64,000 nt of DNA from Erythroxylum novogranatense (GCA_029891385.1 CM057228.1:31683023-31747022); one strand, 5' to 3'; positions 22,015 to 34,490 are shown, numbered from the stretch's first letter. The notes: generated by a model from the sequence alone, not told the origin. Numbers and translations: made by a program.

Positions 22015-23774
22015 CTTTCTACCAACAACCACATTTCACTCTCTAAACCCTCTTCAATCCAAGTACCTACATAAAAATTAAATCCTCCATATCCCACAAC
22101 ACATAACAACCTAATTATCCCAATGGATTTTCAATGGCAACAACACACTCCTAGCATTCTATTGAGCCCAAACCATAATGATCTTGTCTGATCACTCATG
22201 CAAAACTTATTAACCATAACTTGATCACATTCTTACTTCTACATAACACTCATCAATCACAACTCTATATCGTCTTCACTTGAACTAAACATGCATTTCT
22301 ACCCATGGATTCCAAAGCCATTTCATGCAACTTTGGATACTATGCTTAAACATGATAATAAATGGTTTTGAGAGACCATAATAAATCGTAATTCATGCAT
22401 CTCATTCACATTCAAAACAAGTAGCTTACAATGCTTTAGTGGGCATTTCAAGCCCTTTACAACAGTTCAAAATAAACTTCCAAATGCTACTGTTTTCTTA
22501 AAATGCATCTAAAGCATCGTTTACAACAATTGACTTGAAATACATCAAAACATAATCTTGGGTATGCCTTTTATGCTCGTTCCTCGAGATCGGGCTCTTC
22601 ACTTTGGAGATGGGGCGGGAAGGTGGGGTGAGCTTTCACTCGAGGTAACACGTTTATATTTATACTACTAAGCTGAATCTATTCATTACTCATCTTGTTG
22701 GCAATATTCTCATCAACAAAACATCTGACTTGCATTTAAGTGAATTCATCGAGCTAAAAGCATAATTTCATGATTCATGCATTCATCATTCTTACAAACA
22801 TATGCTAACACGTAAACACATAGCTGATGGTTTGAAAATTCCACGGATTCTTGATGAACTACACAAGTGTAGTCATATCTTGAGAGTCAAAAGGAACATC
22901 CTATGCCATAATCAGGCCAAAGTGAAGGCTATCTTGGTCGGCGTCTTGCGTGACTTTCTTGGTGAACTTAACTAACCCACATAACACTGAATTTCATGCA
23001 TAAAATTGGACTTTTCTTGTCCACTAGCTGATTTTCTGAAAATGGATTTTCATGCAATCCAATTAGCTAATTCTCTGGAAAATGCTTTTTATGCTTAGCT
23101 CGAATGTCATAAACTCACTAATATTCATGCTCATTCAATTCATGACTTTATCAAGCAATGTCAAGCAATGTCATATCTGTCAAGTTCTCATATAATGGCA
23201 TTCATACATCTATTATACTCAATCAAATCATCACAAAGTAATTTGAAAGAACATAATTTCTTTAATTAAGGTAGTATTTATCACTTACTAGCATAAAGAT
23301 AAAATGAAACCCACCTTATACTTGCTAAATCCTTCTAAATGAAGCTCCTCCTCTTGCTCCTCTCCTCTCTCTTGCTCTATTTCAAGAGAAATAAAACCCA
23401 CTTCAACAATAGCTTCAATTGAAAATCCACATAACTACTTTCATGCAATTGACTTAAGAATCACTAAACCCATTCCATTCTTAGTCTTCCTAACTCAAAG
23501 CCCAAGTAAAAACTAAACTTTAAACTCATGGCTTACCTTGAATCTCTACTTAACCAAGTGATTTCTTGGTTCAAAGTGAAGCTTAGACTCTCTTCCACAC
23601 TTTTCCTTCTTGAACTTTCTTCAAAAACCTCTTGAATCTCTTGGAAAATCAAACCCTAGCCAAGCTTCTTCTCTTTTTCTCCTCTTCTCCCCATTTCCAC
23701 GATACTTCTCACCCTCTCCCTCTCTATTTTCATAAGTCCCTCTTCTTTCTCTCCTAACTCATTTAATTCTTCCC

Positions 23775-23782
23775 CTTTTATA
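23775..23782 (-). promoter_or_regulatory. TATA box of the solo LTR
   Basis: TATAAAAG on the minus strand, in the U3-like part of the LTR. Confidence 0.5.
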
Positions 23783-24172
23783 CTTCTACTTAAGTCACTT
23801 AAGCTCATCAAGCCCTAAGGCCCATTTGCCTAACTCATTTCCTCTTCTTCTTACTTTACAACCTAACTCACTTAAGTCCACTTCATTTCCTCTTTCTTTT
23901 CCCATTTCCTCTTTAGGCCCAAAGCCCATTTGACCATTAATACACTTAACCTAACACATTTAATTTCATTAACTCACCACCTAACATTTTAATGCTACCA
24001 CATATTAATTAATGACACCTTAATTAATGCTAATCTAACTTAATCAATTTAATCTAATCATGCTTAATCTTAAAAATTTTTTTTTGGGGCTAACAAAATA
24101 TGTAAATTGTGTACAGTGTTCTAAATTGCGTTAAAGTGTACTATGCGATATATATTATGTGTATATGTATGA

Positions 24173-24225
24173 GTTGGGTGAACCATCGATGATGGTTTCT
24201 CACTGAGTTCGCAAACTCACCCAAC
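24173..24225 (+). ncRNA. Candidate three-way-junction RNA in gypsy-2 5' LTR
   Basis: Three helices are visible. P1 is GTTGGG (24173-24178) with CCCAAC (24220-24225). P2 is ACCATC (24182-24187) with GATGGT (24191-24196), loop GAT. P3 is TGAGTT (24204-24209) with AACTCA (24214-24219), loop CGCA. P3 abuts P1 directly and could stack on it. The 3' LTR repeats it at 40999-41051. Related folds with changed bases occur in other LTRs. The motif ends about 400 nt before the LTR end, so it should be transcribed upstream of the primer site. Confidence 0.55.
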
Positions 24226-24632
24226 ATTGCTAATATTTTTCAGGGCAGCGTTAGTAGGTTTCTAGCTCCCCAGATAGACATTTTCCTGCTGTGCGAGTTC
24301 TTGGACAAGTGAAGTGATGGCACACAGGTCGGTCAGCTGGGGCGACTTTTGAGAATGACCTAGTGTAGACGTCTTTATCAGTTTCCTTTTTGGGTTATTG
24401 TATTGAGACTTTAGGGGACTGATAGACTTGTCTATATTTTGGATTGATATTATGCAATGAAATTGGAGTTTTAAATTTTAGTGATTTGTTTATTGCGGTT
24501 TTATTATATTGATGCCATGCGAGTATTTAGTGATAGTTGCGAGCGGCAGCACTTTCTCGCTGTGGGATATGTGTCGGTACGACCCACGGGCGTCCCGGTG
24601 CGTACCCTACGGTAAGGGGGCGCTACATTAGG

Positions 24633-24644
24633 TGGTATCAGAGC
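24633..24644 (+). other. Primer binding site of gypsy-2
   Basis: TGGTATCAGAGC, 5 nt after the LTR end. It is complementary to initiator Met-tRNA and identical to the gypsy-1 site with the same spacing. Confidence 0.93.
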
Positions 24645-24739
24645 ATGGTTTGGCATCTTTTGGGCATAGTGCATTTTAGGCTTGAATTTGGTGAGAAGCG
24701 GTTGATCGATTCTTATTGTAGGTCATCCGTTCTTGGAAG

Positions 24740-25650
24740 CAAGTGGATCGACCGGTGACCTAGGATCGTGGGAGCTAATAGAGTCCCCACGTGCCTCGTT
24801 CTCGATGAGTTGCCTCCAGGAGTTTCCGTGAGGCGGAGAGGAGGTATGATAGGCTAAATGGCGAGGGAGCGGTTGACTTCTATGGCGGCAGAGCCTGCGG
24901 GTGAGGATGGTTAGAGAGGACGAGAGAGTCCTCGATCGGATGGATGTGACTCGAGGCGCTTTGACTATCACGATGTCTTTGCTTGAGGTTGGCTTTTCGG
25001 TGGTGGAAGGCGATTCGGCGATTCTTCAAGCCTGCGTGTTGACTTGGGATGATTTTACGAGGGCATTCAAGGATAATTTCATGCCCAGGTGTATTTAGAG
25101 ATGAAGATGCAAGAGTTTCTTGGTGAGACGAGGGGTTGATGTCGATGGCGGACTATGAGGTCGAGTTCAATGAGTTGTCGACTTATCGTCTGCTTTGATT
25201 GCTTGAGTCGGCGGTGTCGGAGGTTTGGCGGACTCAATATGGAGATCTGTGCAGATTGGCCCGATCGGATATGGGTACATTTATTGGTGAGGCGGCATTT
25301 GTCGGATAAGCGATTCTTTGAGACGAGTAGAGTTGAGTCTGGTCAGGGCCCCAGTGGTAAGAGACCGAGTGGCAGTCAGGGTAGCGAGAGCCGAGGATTG
25401 AGTAAGCATCAGAGCAGGACCTTTAGGTCGTCTGGAGGAGGTAGACAGTCCAGATTTGGGCAGAGGGGCAGATTTGCTCAGTCCAATGGTGGCCGTAGCG
25501 GGGCTAGAGGTTAAGGTCAGATGATCCCGCTATGTGAGTATTGTGAGAGGAGACACAGTGGGGAATGCTGGAGGTTTACCGGAGCATGTCTCAAGTGTGG
25601 TTCCATGGACCATCAACTCAAGAGTGTCCTTTCATCTTTGTAGAGGCCCG
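24740..25650 (+). pseudogene. Gypsy-2 gag remnant
   Basis: Homologous to gypsy-1 gag but cut into at least four frames. Recognisable pieces are DERVLDRMDVTRGA near 24917, LTWDDFTRAFKDNFMPR near 25040, the basic tail GKRPSGSQGSESRGLSKHQS near 25350 and the zinc region CEYCERRHSGEC...CLKCGSMDH at 25530-25620. Several single-base losses relative to gypsy-1 explain the frame changes. Confidence 0.85.
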
Positions 25651-25754
25651 GTCATTCACGATGGTAGATCGGCGGTGTTACCTCGGTCTGTGAGCCGTGG
25701 GGTGGATCTGGATGGAGAGGCAAAGGTCAAGGCGAGGCCGAGTGAGGATCTGTA

Positions 25755-26180
25755 GTGAGTCTGAGGACGAGTAACAGCAAGATCCCTGATAGAGTCTATG
25801 CTATGACTCGGCAGGAGGCTCATGAATCTCCAGATGTTGTTGCGGGTATGCTTTCGATTTCTGGCTTTGAGGTTTATGCATTGATGGATCCTGGATCCAC
25901 TCATTCTTTTATTGCACCGCATGTGGCATGTAGATTGCATTGTGATAGGGAGAGACTGCAGTGTGGGTTGCAGGTGAGTAAGCCTTTGGGTAGTACTACT
26001 GCCTTAGGTGAGGTCTGCAAGGGGTGCCCGATAGTGATTGATCAGGCAGAGTTGAGTGCAGACCTAATAGTTTTGCCCCTGAGAGAGATTGATCTGATTC
26101 TAGGGATGGACTGGCTTACTGCGCCTAGGGCTGTGATGGATTGTTATACCAAGGAGGTCCTGTTAGATTCTCCTGGATAG
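25755..26180 (+). pseudogene. Gypsy-2 protease
   Basis: Open over the full domain: MARQEAHESPDVVAGMLS-like linker, active site ALMDPGSTHSFIAPHVA, flap, then IDLILGMDWL and DCYTKEVLL. The D-P-G active site is shared with the other gypsy elements here. A stop at 26178 ends the open part just before the RT connector. Confidence 0.9.
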
Positions 26181-27675
26181 CCTAGAGTTATTTTTTGAGG
26201 TATTAGTCAGGCAGTGCCAGCTATGATGATCTCGTTTGTGAGTGCCCTGAGGTTGATGCAGGGAGGTTGTGAGGCCTATTTGGCACATGTGATTGATTCT
26301 AGGGTTGAGCAGAGGTTGCAGGATGTTCCCGTGATTAGGGAATTTTCGGATGTGTTCCCCGATGAGTTATCGGGTTTGCCATCGGATCGGGAGACGGAGT
26401 TTGAGATTGACCTCGTTCAAGGTACTGCTCCTATATCTATACTTCCATATAGGATGGCACCGGTGGGCCGAGGGAGCTTAAGGCTCGATTCTGGGAGTTG
26501 TTGGATAAAGGGTTTATTAGACCCAGTGTTTCACCGTGGGGAGCTCCAGTGTTGTTCGTGAAGAAGAAGGATGGGACTTTGAGGCTGTGCATCGATTATA
26601 GGCAGCTCAATCGGGTTGCTGTCAAGAATAAGTACCCACTGCCTAGGATCGATGATCTATTTGACCAGTTGCAGGGAGCTCAGGTATTTACTACATTGGA
26701 TCTGCGATCAGGGTATTATCAGTTGAGGATTGCAGAGGACGATGTGCCTAAGAGTGCTTTCAGGAGCAGGTATGGACATTTCGAATTCTTAGTGATGCCG
26801 TTCGGGTTGACCAATGCCCCGGCAGCCTTCATGGCCTTGATGAATAGGGTATTTCAGCCCTACCTGGATTAGTTTGTGATTGTGTTCATTGACGATATTT
26901 TAGTGTATTCGAGGAGTAGACAGGGCATGCGAGCATCGAGGATTATGTTGCGAGATCATGAGAGAGAGGCGTTGTATGCCAAATTCATGAAATGTGAATT
27001 TTGGTGGATGAGGTCATTTTCTAGGCCATATTGTGTATGCGGTGAGGGTATCGGGTGGATCCTCACAAGATTGAGGCGATCTTGAATTGGGAGGTTAGAG
27101 GAACGTGTCGAGTTGAGGAGTTTCCTCGATTTAGCGAGGATATTACGGAGGTTTGTCGAGGTTTTCGGTGATCTTAGCCCTTTGACAAAACTTCGAGGAA
27201 GAATGTGGCTTTAGATGGGTGATGAGTGTCGGAGGAGCTTTAAGGAGCTTAGGCATCGATTGACTCTGGCGCGATGTTGGCTTTGCCGTCGGTCCGGAGG
27301 ATTTGAGGTTTCGATGATGCTTGCAGCAGGTTTAGGTTGTGTTTGATGCGGCATGGAAGAGTTATAAGCGTATGCCTCGAGACAGTTGAGGCCTCATGAG
27401 AGGAATTATCCAGTGCATGATTTAGAGTTGGCCGTAGTAGTGTTTGCCTTGAAGATCTGGAGGCATTATTTGTATGGTGAGACATTCCAGATCTTCATGG
27501 ATCATAAGAGTCTGAGATATCTGTTGAGTCAGAGAGAGTTGAATCTGAGGCAGAGGAGATGGATTGAGCTGTTGAAGGATTATGACTGCACAATTGAGTA
27601 TCATCCAGGGAAGGCCAATGTGGTGGCTGATGCGTTGAGTAGGAGATCTCATGTCAGTGCAGCTCAGATTTAGAT
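26181..27675 (+). pseudogene. Gypsy-2 reverse transcriptase and RNase H
   Basis: Connector with FSDVFPDELSGLP and a damaged PYRMAPVG. The RT core is [74 protein letters not shown] and [15 protein letters not shown]. All catalytic aspartates are present. A TAG at about 26871 replaces the Gln CAG expected before FVIVFIDD, and a frame step occurs near 26500. RNase H resumes in frame at 27386-27673: [40 protein letters not shown] and VVADALSRR. Sequence between 27085 and 27386 is frameshifted. Confidence 0.93.
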
Positions 27676-29203
27676 TGAGAAGTTGCCTAGCCTGATTCAG
27701 TTGAGAGCGCTTGATGTGCAGATGGATTTAGCTCAGGATGGAGTTTTGATTGCTACTCTGAGGCTGAGGCCGATGTTGCATGATCGGATAAGGAGAGTCC
27801 AGGATCAGGACCCAGTGATAGTGAGATTGATGGATAGAGTTAGAGCTGGTCAGGGTTCAGATTTTGAGTTGAGAGATGGGACTCTTTGGATGGGTCGGAG
27901 GTTGTGTGTGCCAGATGTTGATGATCTGAGACGAGAGATCCTAGAGGAGGCGCATGTGGCCACTTATTCCATGCATCCTGGCGTTACCAAGATGTATAAT
28001 ACCCTTAAGTTGCATTTCTGGTGGCCAGGTATGAGGAGGCAAGTGGCAGAGTTCGTTTCTCGGTGTCGGCGTGCGGCGAGTTAAGGTGAGCACGAGCCCC
28101 GATTGGGAGATTGCATTCGTTACCCGTTCCGGGTGGAAATGGGAGCTAATCACTATGGATTTTATTATGGGGTTGCCTAGGACACCGAGGCAGCATGATG
28201 CGATCTGGGTCATAGTGGACCGGTTGACCGTCGGCTCACTTCTTGCCGGTCTTGAGAATAATACTCTCGACCAGTTGGCCCGAAGTATGTGGCGAGATTG
28301 TCTTGTTGCATGGGGTCCCGATATCGATAGTGTCGAGATAGGGATCCCATTTACTTGAGGTTACGGAGGAGCCTTGATCGACTTTGAGTTCGAGGTTGAA
28401 CTTTAGTACAACATTTCATCCTCAGATAGATGGGCAGAATGAGAGGACGATCAAGACTATTGAGGATATGCTGAGAGCTTGTGTATTAGAGTTCAGAGGT
28501 GCTTGGGACGATGCTTGGCTCTGATTGAGTTTGCGTGCAATAATCGATGCAGAGCGGATTGGGATGGCACCGTATGAGGCCTGTGTGTGGAGACCATGTA
28601 GATCACCTCTTTCTTTGGGATGAAGAGGGAGAGGATGCTTGAGGGCCCCGAGTGATCTAGGATCTGATGGATAAAGTGAGAATGATTGAAGTCGCATCAA
28701 GGACTCGGGATAGACGTAAGAGTTATGTGGATCGACATCGGCGAGAGATGGAGTCTGATGTAGGTGATGAGTCTTCCTTGAGTGTCACCTTGGAGAGGAG
28801 TCTTGAGATTTGGCCGTGAGGGCAAGTTGAGTCCCGGTATATCGGTCCGTATGAGATTCTTGAGAGGATTGGACCGTTGGCCTATAGATTAAGCGTTCTT
28901 GAGTGAGATGTCCCAATTGCATGATATTTTTCATGTGAGTATGCTCCGGAGATACCGCTCAAACCCGACTCATGTGATTCCGGCTCAAGAGATTAAGATA
29001 GCTAGTGATCGAGTTATGTTGAGGAGCGGTCGTATTATCGGATCTCGGGTCAAGTAATTGAGGCGGGGTGATTCCATCGTGAAAGTCTATGGAAGAACCA
29101 CTCATCGGAGGAAGCAACTTGGGAGGCGAGGAGCACATGAGGAGGCAGTACCCTCATCTGTTTGACCGGTCAGGTATGAAATTTTGGGACGAAATTTTTG
29201 TTT
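27676..29203 (+). pseudogene. Gypsy-2 integrase and chromodomain-like tail
   Basis: The zinc-binding domain (EEAHVATYSMHPGVTKMYNT, HFWWPGMRRQVAEFVSRC) is open from 27683, but the last Cys pair is altered by a frame change at about 28070. The catalytic core starts [20 protein letters not shown] near 28157 and is then broken. The C-terminus keeps YHFRVSMLRRY-like and RVSM-type traces near 28930. An EEATWE-like segment with a YPHLF end lies near 29100-29165, the usual end of chromodomain integrases. Frame and stop defects are numerous. Confidence 0.85.
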
Positions 29204-29216
29204 AGGATGGGAGAAT
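29204..29216 (+). other. Polypurine tract of gypsy-2
   Basis: AGGATGGGAGAAT directly before the 3' LTR, preceded by the GGGACGAAATTTTTG block usual for this gypsy group. Confidence 0.85.
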
Positions 29217-30097
29217 TGTAACATCCCGTTACCGATGCGATGAGCATATTGGCACGGGTAGTGTCGTGATTGCATATTTAGTGATCGAGTGTTTTGTGGC
29301 CTTTGAGATAGATCATTTTGCACATGCATATACATAGTGACATGCATTTATGATTGTTCCAACATTTAAATTGTGATTATGAGTTGAATTGTGAATTTTG
29401 AGATAATTGAGTTAGATTTGATTTTAAAGTGAAATTAGGGATAATTTGAGTAGAATAGTGGAATTAGAGTGAGAATTGAATTATAGAGAATTGGAAATTG
29501 AAAATTGAGTATGAGATCGAGTGTTTTATATTTTTGAAGAATTATGAGAATTTCTCTTGAATTTTTAGAGTTATGTGTTGGATAGGAAAATGACTTAGAG
29601 GCGATGACCTGATTCCTGTTTGAAAGTGAGTGGTAAATGGCTTGGAAAATTTAGATTTGTGAGTTTAAGAATTATTGTGAAGAGCCATTGAAATTTAGAG
29701 ATTGAGATTGAATGAATTTGAGGGCTGTGATTTATAGGTTTAAATCAGCTATATATATATAGACCTTATGTTTGAAAGAGGAAGACATTTTTCTCCTAGG
29801 GCACGAAACTTCTTCTTCTTCTCGTGGGTATCGTTGATCTTGCTTTCCTTGGAGAGTTTGCTTGCTTCCTTTCTCCTTGTGGTTGGAGAGTTGTTAGAAG
29901 CCTGGAGTTGTGTTGGTTGGCTTAGATTGAGGAGTTTATCGTGAGTGAGAGAGCTTGAGAAGTTTTCGGAGATTCTAGGGTTCTGAGTGCGATTAGTGAT
30001 TTGGTAAGTTTATTGTGTTTTAATGTTGTATTTATGGCATTTATGGTATTTAATGTGTTAGCTGGGGTAGTTGAATTTGTTTTATGGAGGTTTTAAG
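29217..30097 (+). repeat. Gypsy-2 3' LTR, first part
   Basis: Starts TGTAACATCCCGTTACCG and matches 18898 onward up to the copia-B insertion. It includes a second TATA box at 29750-29761. The last five bases (TTAAG) are the copia-B target duplication. Confidence 0.95.
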
Positions 30098-31917
30098 TGT
30101 AGGAAAATCCCGGGGTGGGCATCACATGCCGAGTGCGAATTAAAAATTTAAGTCCGGGACATTCAAAGCCGTGATCCATGTGTATGTACAAACAATCAAA
30201 CCATAACGACCAAAGGAGACCGTCTCTAACAGTATCCACGCAGAGGTCGGAAAACCTAACCGAACAAACTCTTTGACCCGGAATAGCTAGACTAAAGAAA
30301 AGAGTGCTAGCTCTTACCTTAGCCTTGGAGAGCAAATTAGATGAGCTTGGTGGAGCCTTGGAGAGTAGAAGCCAAGTTTGAGAGGATGAGAGGAAGATGA
30401 TGGAAACAATTTCCAAAGGCTTAACCATTAAGCATTTTCGATTCTCTTCTCTTCATCACCGCATCCACTCTTTTATTGCCTTCCATATGTTTATTTAACA
30501 CTTAAAACCCATATATATGCTTTGTTGATGGAGCATCCACGTATAAAGCATAAAAGTTTCTTAAAATGCTAAATAATGATTAACTTTGACTTTTCAAAGT
30601 TAACTTCTTCTCCATTTTATCTCCACCAAAATCACTTATATATTTATATATTAATTAATTATTTACTTAATTAATTAATATATATAATTCTTCAAGTGGT
30701 CGATCAAGCTGAGAATTAGGTCCTACCGCTCTATCGGCCCCATGCGAAAAATCACCGGAAGCGGTTTTCAAGAATGTCAATGTCGCGATCTCATCGGGAC
30801 ATATCCCAATCTCATCGGGATTCATTTAATCCTATTGCTCTCCAAATATCGGATCTCCGTCTCAAACTATTTCTGATTCTCCGAGTCACTCTAATGCGTG
30901 TGACCCATTAGGTTCCGGTTATGTTGGCCACTTAGATTAACACTTAATCTAAGCAAGTCATGAGCGGTATCTAGCAACACATCATGACCCCGATTGACCG
31001 GAAAGTAATTGGTTTGACTAATGAAACCATATCACGAACCCTTCCATAGACAATTCTGGTGCAATTAGTCCTTTCACCATGCTATACCCCACTTGGTTTG
31101 AGTATGGGCAATGTGTCAACTCTTACTAGGTGATCGATCAAATCTAGTCCAGTGTAGCGCTTCTCGTCTAGGACTCATTACTTTATATGTCCATGAAGAC
31201 CATCTTCATGACATATGTATGCTCGGCGGCGCAGAGACTTAAAGTAATGATCCCGATAAGAGGCCATGGGTATCTCTTCGCTATAACAAGAAGTGGTGAA
31301 TCCTCTATTGGCTACTCAATTACCTTGAATACCTCAAGTCGCACCCAATCACCACCCTATGAGCGACCTCGAAGGTAACAAGGAATGGAGTCAAAGTGCG
31401 AATCGATACAAGATATCCTTGAGTACCTCGAGTCTAAGGATACTTGCACCATTCTATGATGAGATTATCACCGACATTTGTATAGGACATCCATGTGATG
31501 ATCTCATAGCAGGTCATCCAATGTACTTACTACCACTAGTAAGCATCCACATGTCAAATCTAAATATCTCAATATTTACGGTTTTACGAGATCCTTTGCT
31601 TGATCCAATCAAGGAGTTTGACATATGCTAATCTATCCGGATTAACGATGTCGGTCTCGTTAATCCTATGACTAGGATAATTTGATCTTGACATAATTGC
31701 ACATGATAGGAATCTCGGTAGTATGATCGCATCATAATTTCCTTCATGCTATGTCATGTATCGAGGACTTCATTAATTTGATTAAAGATCATTATCAATT
31801 CATAATAAAATGAACATCAAATAAATGAAATATGCCTTTGCTTTATTTATTCATAAAGTGCATACATGACTATGAACAAAATGCGCTAAAGGGATTGCCT
31901 TTGGGCCTACTCTAACA
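30098..31917 (-). repeat. Copia-B 3' LTR
   Basis: 1820 bp, matched along its length by 37743-39570. AT-rich blocks with ATTAATTAA runs near 30650 and a TATATATG element near 30510 (minus strand) are present in both. Open frames in it (for example the 111-codon one at 30093-30428) are not conserved proteins. Confidence 0.95.
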
Positions 31918-31930
31918 ATCTCCCACTTGA
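31918..31930 (-). other. Polypurine tract of copia-B
   Basis: On the minus strand AAGTGGGAGAT precedes the 3' LTR, identical to the copia-A tract. Confidence 0.8.
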
Positions 31931-32801
31931 CCTAAAGCCAATCGCCTTGGTATCTAATACCATAGCGAGTACATGAGAATCAAAATTCTTCGTGACAGCG
32001 GCTTTGTCAGCGGATCGACAATGTTACGCTCTGTGGGAATTCTCTCTATCGTGACATCACCTCGAGCAATGATCTCCGAATCAAATGGTATCGGTAGATG
32101 AGTGTTTGGACCGTTGATGAGACCTTGGTTCTTTCGCTCATGATAGCTCTATTGTTGTCACAATACAAGCTGTATGGGTCCATCACATTAGGAACCACAC
32201 CAAGTTGAAATGAACTTCGATCCAAACCTTCCTTTCTTTGCGTGCGATGCGGCAATGTACTCTGCCTCGATCGTTGAATCGTGATCGTCTCTGTTTGGAA
32301 CTCTTCCAACCGATCGCTCCGCCATTTAGTGTGGCAACGAACTGATTGGGACTTGGGTCGCCCTTATCAGTTAGGCGGCATCTGTATGCCCTCCACTTGA
32401 AATTTCAGCTCCATATATCAAGAAAACATCCTTAGTTCTTCGAAGTACTTTAGGATATTCTTGACAGCCACCCAAAGATGACCCTCACGGGATCCGATTG
32501 GTATCTGTCGTAACACTTAGAGCATATGATACATCGGGTCTCGTATATAGCATTGCGTATATAATAGATCCTATTGCGACGCATACGGGATCATATTCAT
32601 CGCATCCTCTCATCCTGTCTTAGGACACATGGACTTGAGTGTTATCCCATGAGTAATGGGAAGAAACCCTCTCTTGGATTGCTCCATGCTAAACCTCTTT
32701 AGCACCTTGTCTATGTCGTTGATTGTGAAAGACCAAGCAACCTCTTGATCTATCTCTATAAATCTTTATCCCAAGGATATAAGTTGCTTCTCCAAGGTCT
32801 T
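31931..32801 (-). pseudogene. Copia-B RNase H
   Basis: Equivalent to the copia-A RNase H region in heavily shifted frames. Readable pieces are KEGLDRSSFQLG and YCDNNRAIM at 32046-32309 (the catalytic YCDN region), and GFLPITHGI-like and PYAS segments near 32600-32660. Not functional. Confidence 0.8.
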
Positions 32802-33488
32802 TCATGGCAAATTGTTTGGACAACCAAATTTTACTGATTGCGGCATTGAGACATCGTTTCCTAGTAACAATATGTCATCTACATATAACACAAAGAATAC
32901 GATTGCAGTTCCATTAACCTTCTTGTACACACAGTGTTCATCCGGATTTTGTGAGAAACCAAACTCTTTGATTGTCTCATCAAAACGGATATTCCAACTC
33001 CTGGATGCTTGCTTCAATCCATAAATGGATTTCTGAAGCTTGCATACCTTTTCGCCATCAGAGGAAATGAAGCCCTCAGGTTGTGTCATGTACACATCCT
33101 CAGCCAGATTTCCATTCAGGAAAGCTGTCTTCACATCCATTTGCCATATCTCATAATCATAATGAGCGGCAATGGCTAGGAGTATCCTAATGGATTTAAG
33201 CATTGCTACTGGACTGAAGGTCTCGTCATAGTCAACTCCTTGTCTTTGACGAAAGCCTTTAGCCACAAGTCTCGCTTTATAGGTAATCACATTACCATCC
33301 ATGTCGGTTTTCTTCTTGAAAACCCATTTGCACCCTATAGGTTTTATCCCTTCAGGTGCATCAACCAAAGACCATACTTGGTTTTCATACATGGAATCCA
33401 TTTCAGATTTCATGGCACGAAGCCATTTTAGGACTCGAACTCTTCGAACCTCTTCATAGGTGGTAGGCTCATCATCCTCTATGAGCAA
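32802..33488 (-). pseudogene. Copia-B reverse transcriptase (open over the core)
   Basis: A 228-codon open stretch reads MKSEMDSMYENQVWSLVDAP, GCKWVFKKKTDMDGN, KARLVAKGFRQRQGVDYDET, QMDVKTAFLNGNLAEDVYM, SIYGLKQASRSWNIRF and the catalytic VLYVDDILLLGND. All RT motifs are intact. It is cut off from integrase upstream and RNase H downstream by frame changes at its ends. Closest in this window to copia-A (Tork-like). Confidence 0.93.
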
Positions 33489-34490
33489 TCGTCATTCTGT
33501 TAGCTCACGAAATCCATATCTCTAAGAACGGTCGTATCCTACTTGACCTCGAATTTCGTGTGAAGTAGAAGGTTGAATCATTACCTCATCTCAGATGAGA
33601 TACGCTTTCGAGTTGAGCGATTGATCTGCGTCATCCGAGCATCTTGAACTTCTTCAAGTTCAACTTTGCTCCCATCGTCCTCTTTTAAAAGAAACTCTTT
33701 CTCTAAAAAGACAGCATGCATCAAAACAAACACCTTTTGTTCCTCGTAAGTAGAATTGATATCCTCTTGTTTCTTTAGGATATCCTACGAACAAACATTT
33801 GTCGATTTTGCTTCGGCTTATCATTGTGTCCGCTTCACATAAGCGGACAACCCCATACTTTCAAATAAGAAGATAAGGTTTCTTGTTAGTCCACATCTCA
33901 TATGGAGTAACATCAAGCTGCCTTTGATGGAACTCTGTTTAACAAGTAAACAAATTGCCTCAAGCGCATACCCCAAAAGGATTTTGGTAGCTGTAAAGCC
34001 CATCATAGATCGTACCATGTCCAACAAGGTTCGATTTCTCCTTTCTCACCATTATCTTTGTGGTGTGTAAGGAGGAGTCCATCGAGATAAAATCCCATTA
34101 TCTACGAGATAATCCAAAAACTCTTGGTCTAAGTATTCACCACCACGATCGGATCGTAATGTTTGATACTTTTACCAAGTTGTTTTCTACTTCATTCTGA
34201 ATTGTTTGAACTTTTCAAACGCTTGATTTGTATCTCATCGATACAAGTACCCATATCGAGAATAATCATCGATAAAGGTAATGAAGTAACAATGCAACCA
34301 CTTCGCATGGATGGACATCGGACCACATACATCCGAATGTATTAGATCTAATAATCCGATCGCTCGTTCACCCTTTCCCTTAAAAGGTAACTTAGTCATC
34401 TTGCCTAACAAACAAGATTCACATATGTCATATGATTCATAATCAAATGACCCTAAACTTCCACTCTTGTGGAGCTTAGCGTCGTCTCTC
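33489..34490 (-). pseudogene. Copia-B integrase
   Basis: Fragments in several frames: CESCLLGKMTKLPFKGKGER with LIHSDVCGPMS (first catalytic Asp) at 34235-34492, FITFIDDYSRYGYLY, then LDMVRSMMGF and LLGYALEA at 33821-34027, and AYVKRT at the C-terminus. The catalytic Glu region around 34040 is frameshifted. Confidence 0.87.

Larger units (their letters stand above)
21170..24095 (-). repeat. Solo LTR of a gypsy family inside the gypsy-2 5' LTR
   Basis: A 2926 bp insertion with ends TGTCGAGCC...GGGGCTAACA, flanked by AAATA (21165-21169 and 24096-24100) and absent from the 3' LTR. It contains no coding region, so it is a solo LTR left after LTR-LTR recombination. On the minus strand it starts TGTTAGCCCC followed by a poly-A/T run and AAGATTAAGCATG, like the gypsy-3 LTR start. 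It has a minus-strand TATA box (23775-23782), so its orientation is minus. Confidence 0.93.
18898..24627 (+). repeat. Gypsy-2 5' LTR, split by a solo LTR
   Basis: Two parts, 18898-21169 and 24101-24627 after removal of the solo LTR and one duplicated AAATA. It matches the 3' LTR throughout. It contains a TATA box (19434), a GC-rich palindrome cluster (19826-20000), the block GGGTATATCTTTTAGTGTAG at 20081, repeated CATACCCAGAGGGCTC segments near 20930 and 20970, and the conserved fold at 24173-24225. Short open frames within it show no domain. Confidence 0.95.

Noticed and set aside
21170..24095. Host promoter or gene region inside the gypsy-2 LTR
   Set aside because: TG...CA ends, the AAATA duplication, its absence from the other LTR and similarity of the termini to the gypsy-3 LTR show it is a solo LTR.
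29217..30097. Second independent gypsy insertion next to copia-B
   Set aside because: This segment and 39571-41453 match the 5' LTR of gypsy-2 in order and share the TTAAG duplication, so they are one LTR split by copia-B.
30093..30428. Minus-strand open frame of 111 codons at the copia-B LTR edge
   Set aside because: It straddles the insertion junction, is broken by indels in the other LTR copy and has no domain.
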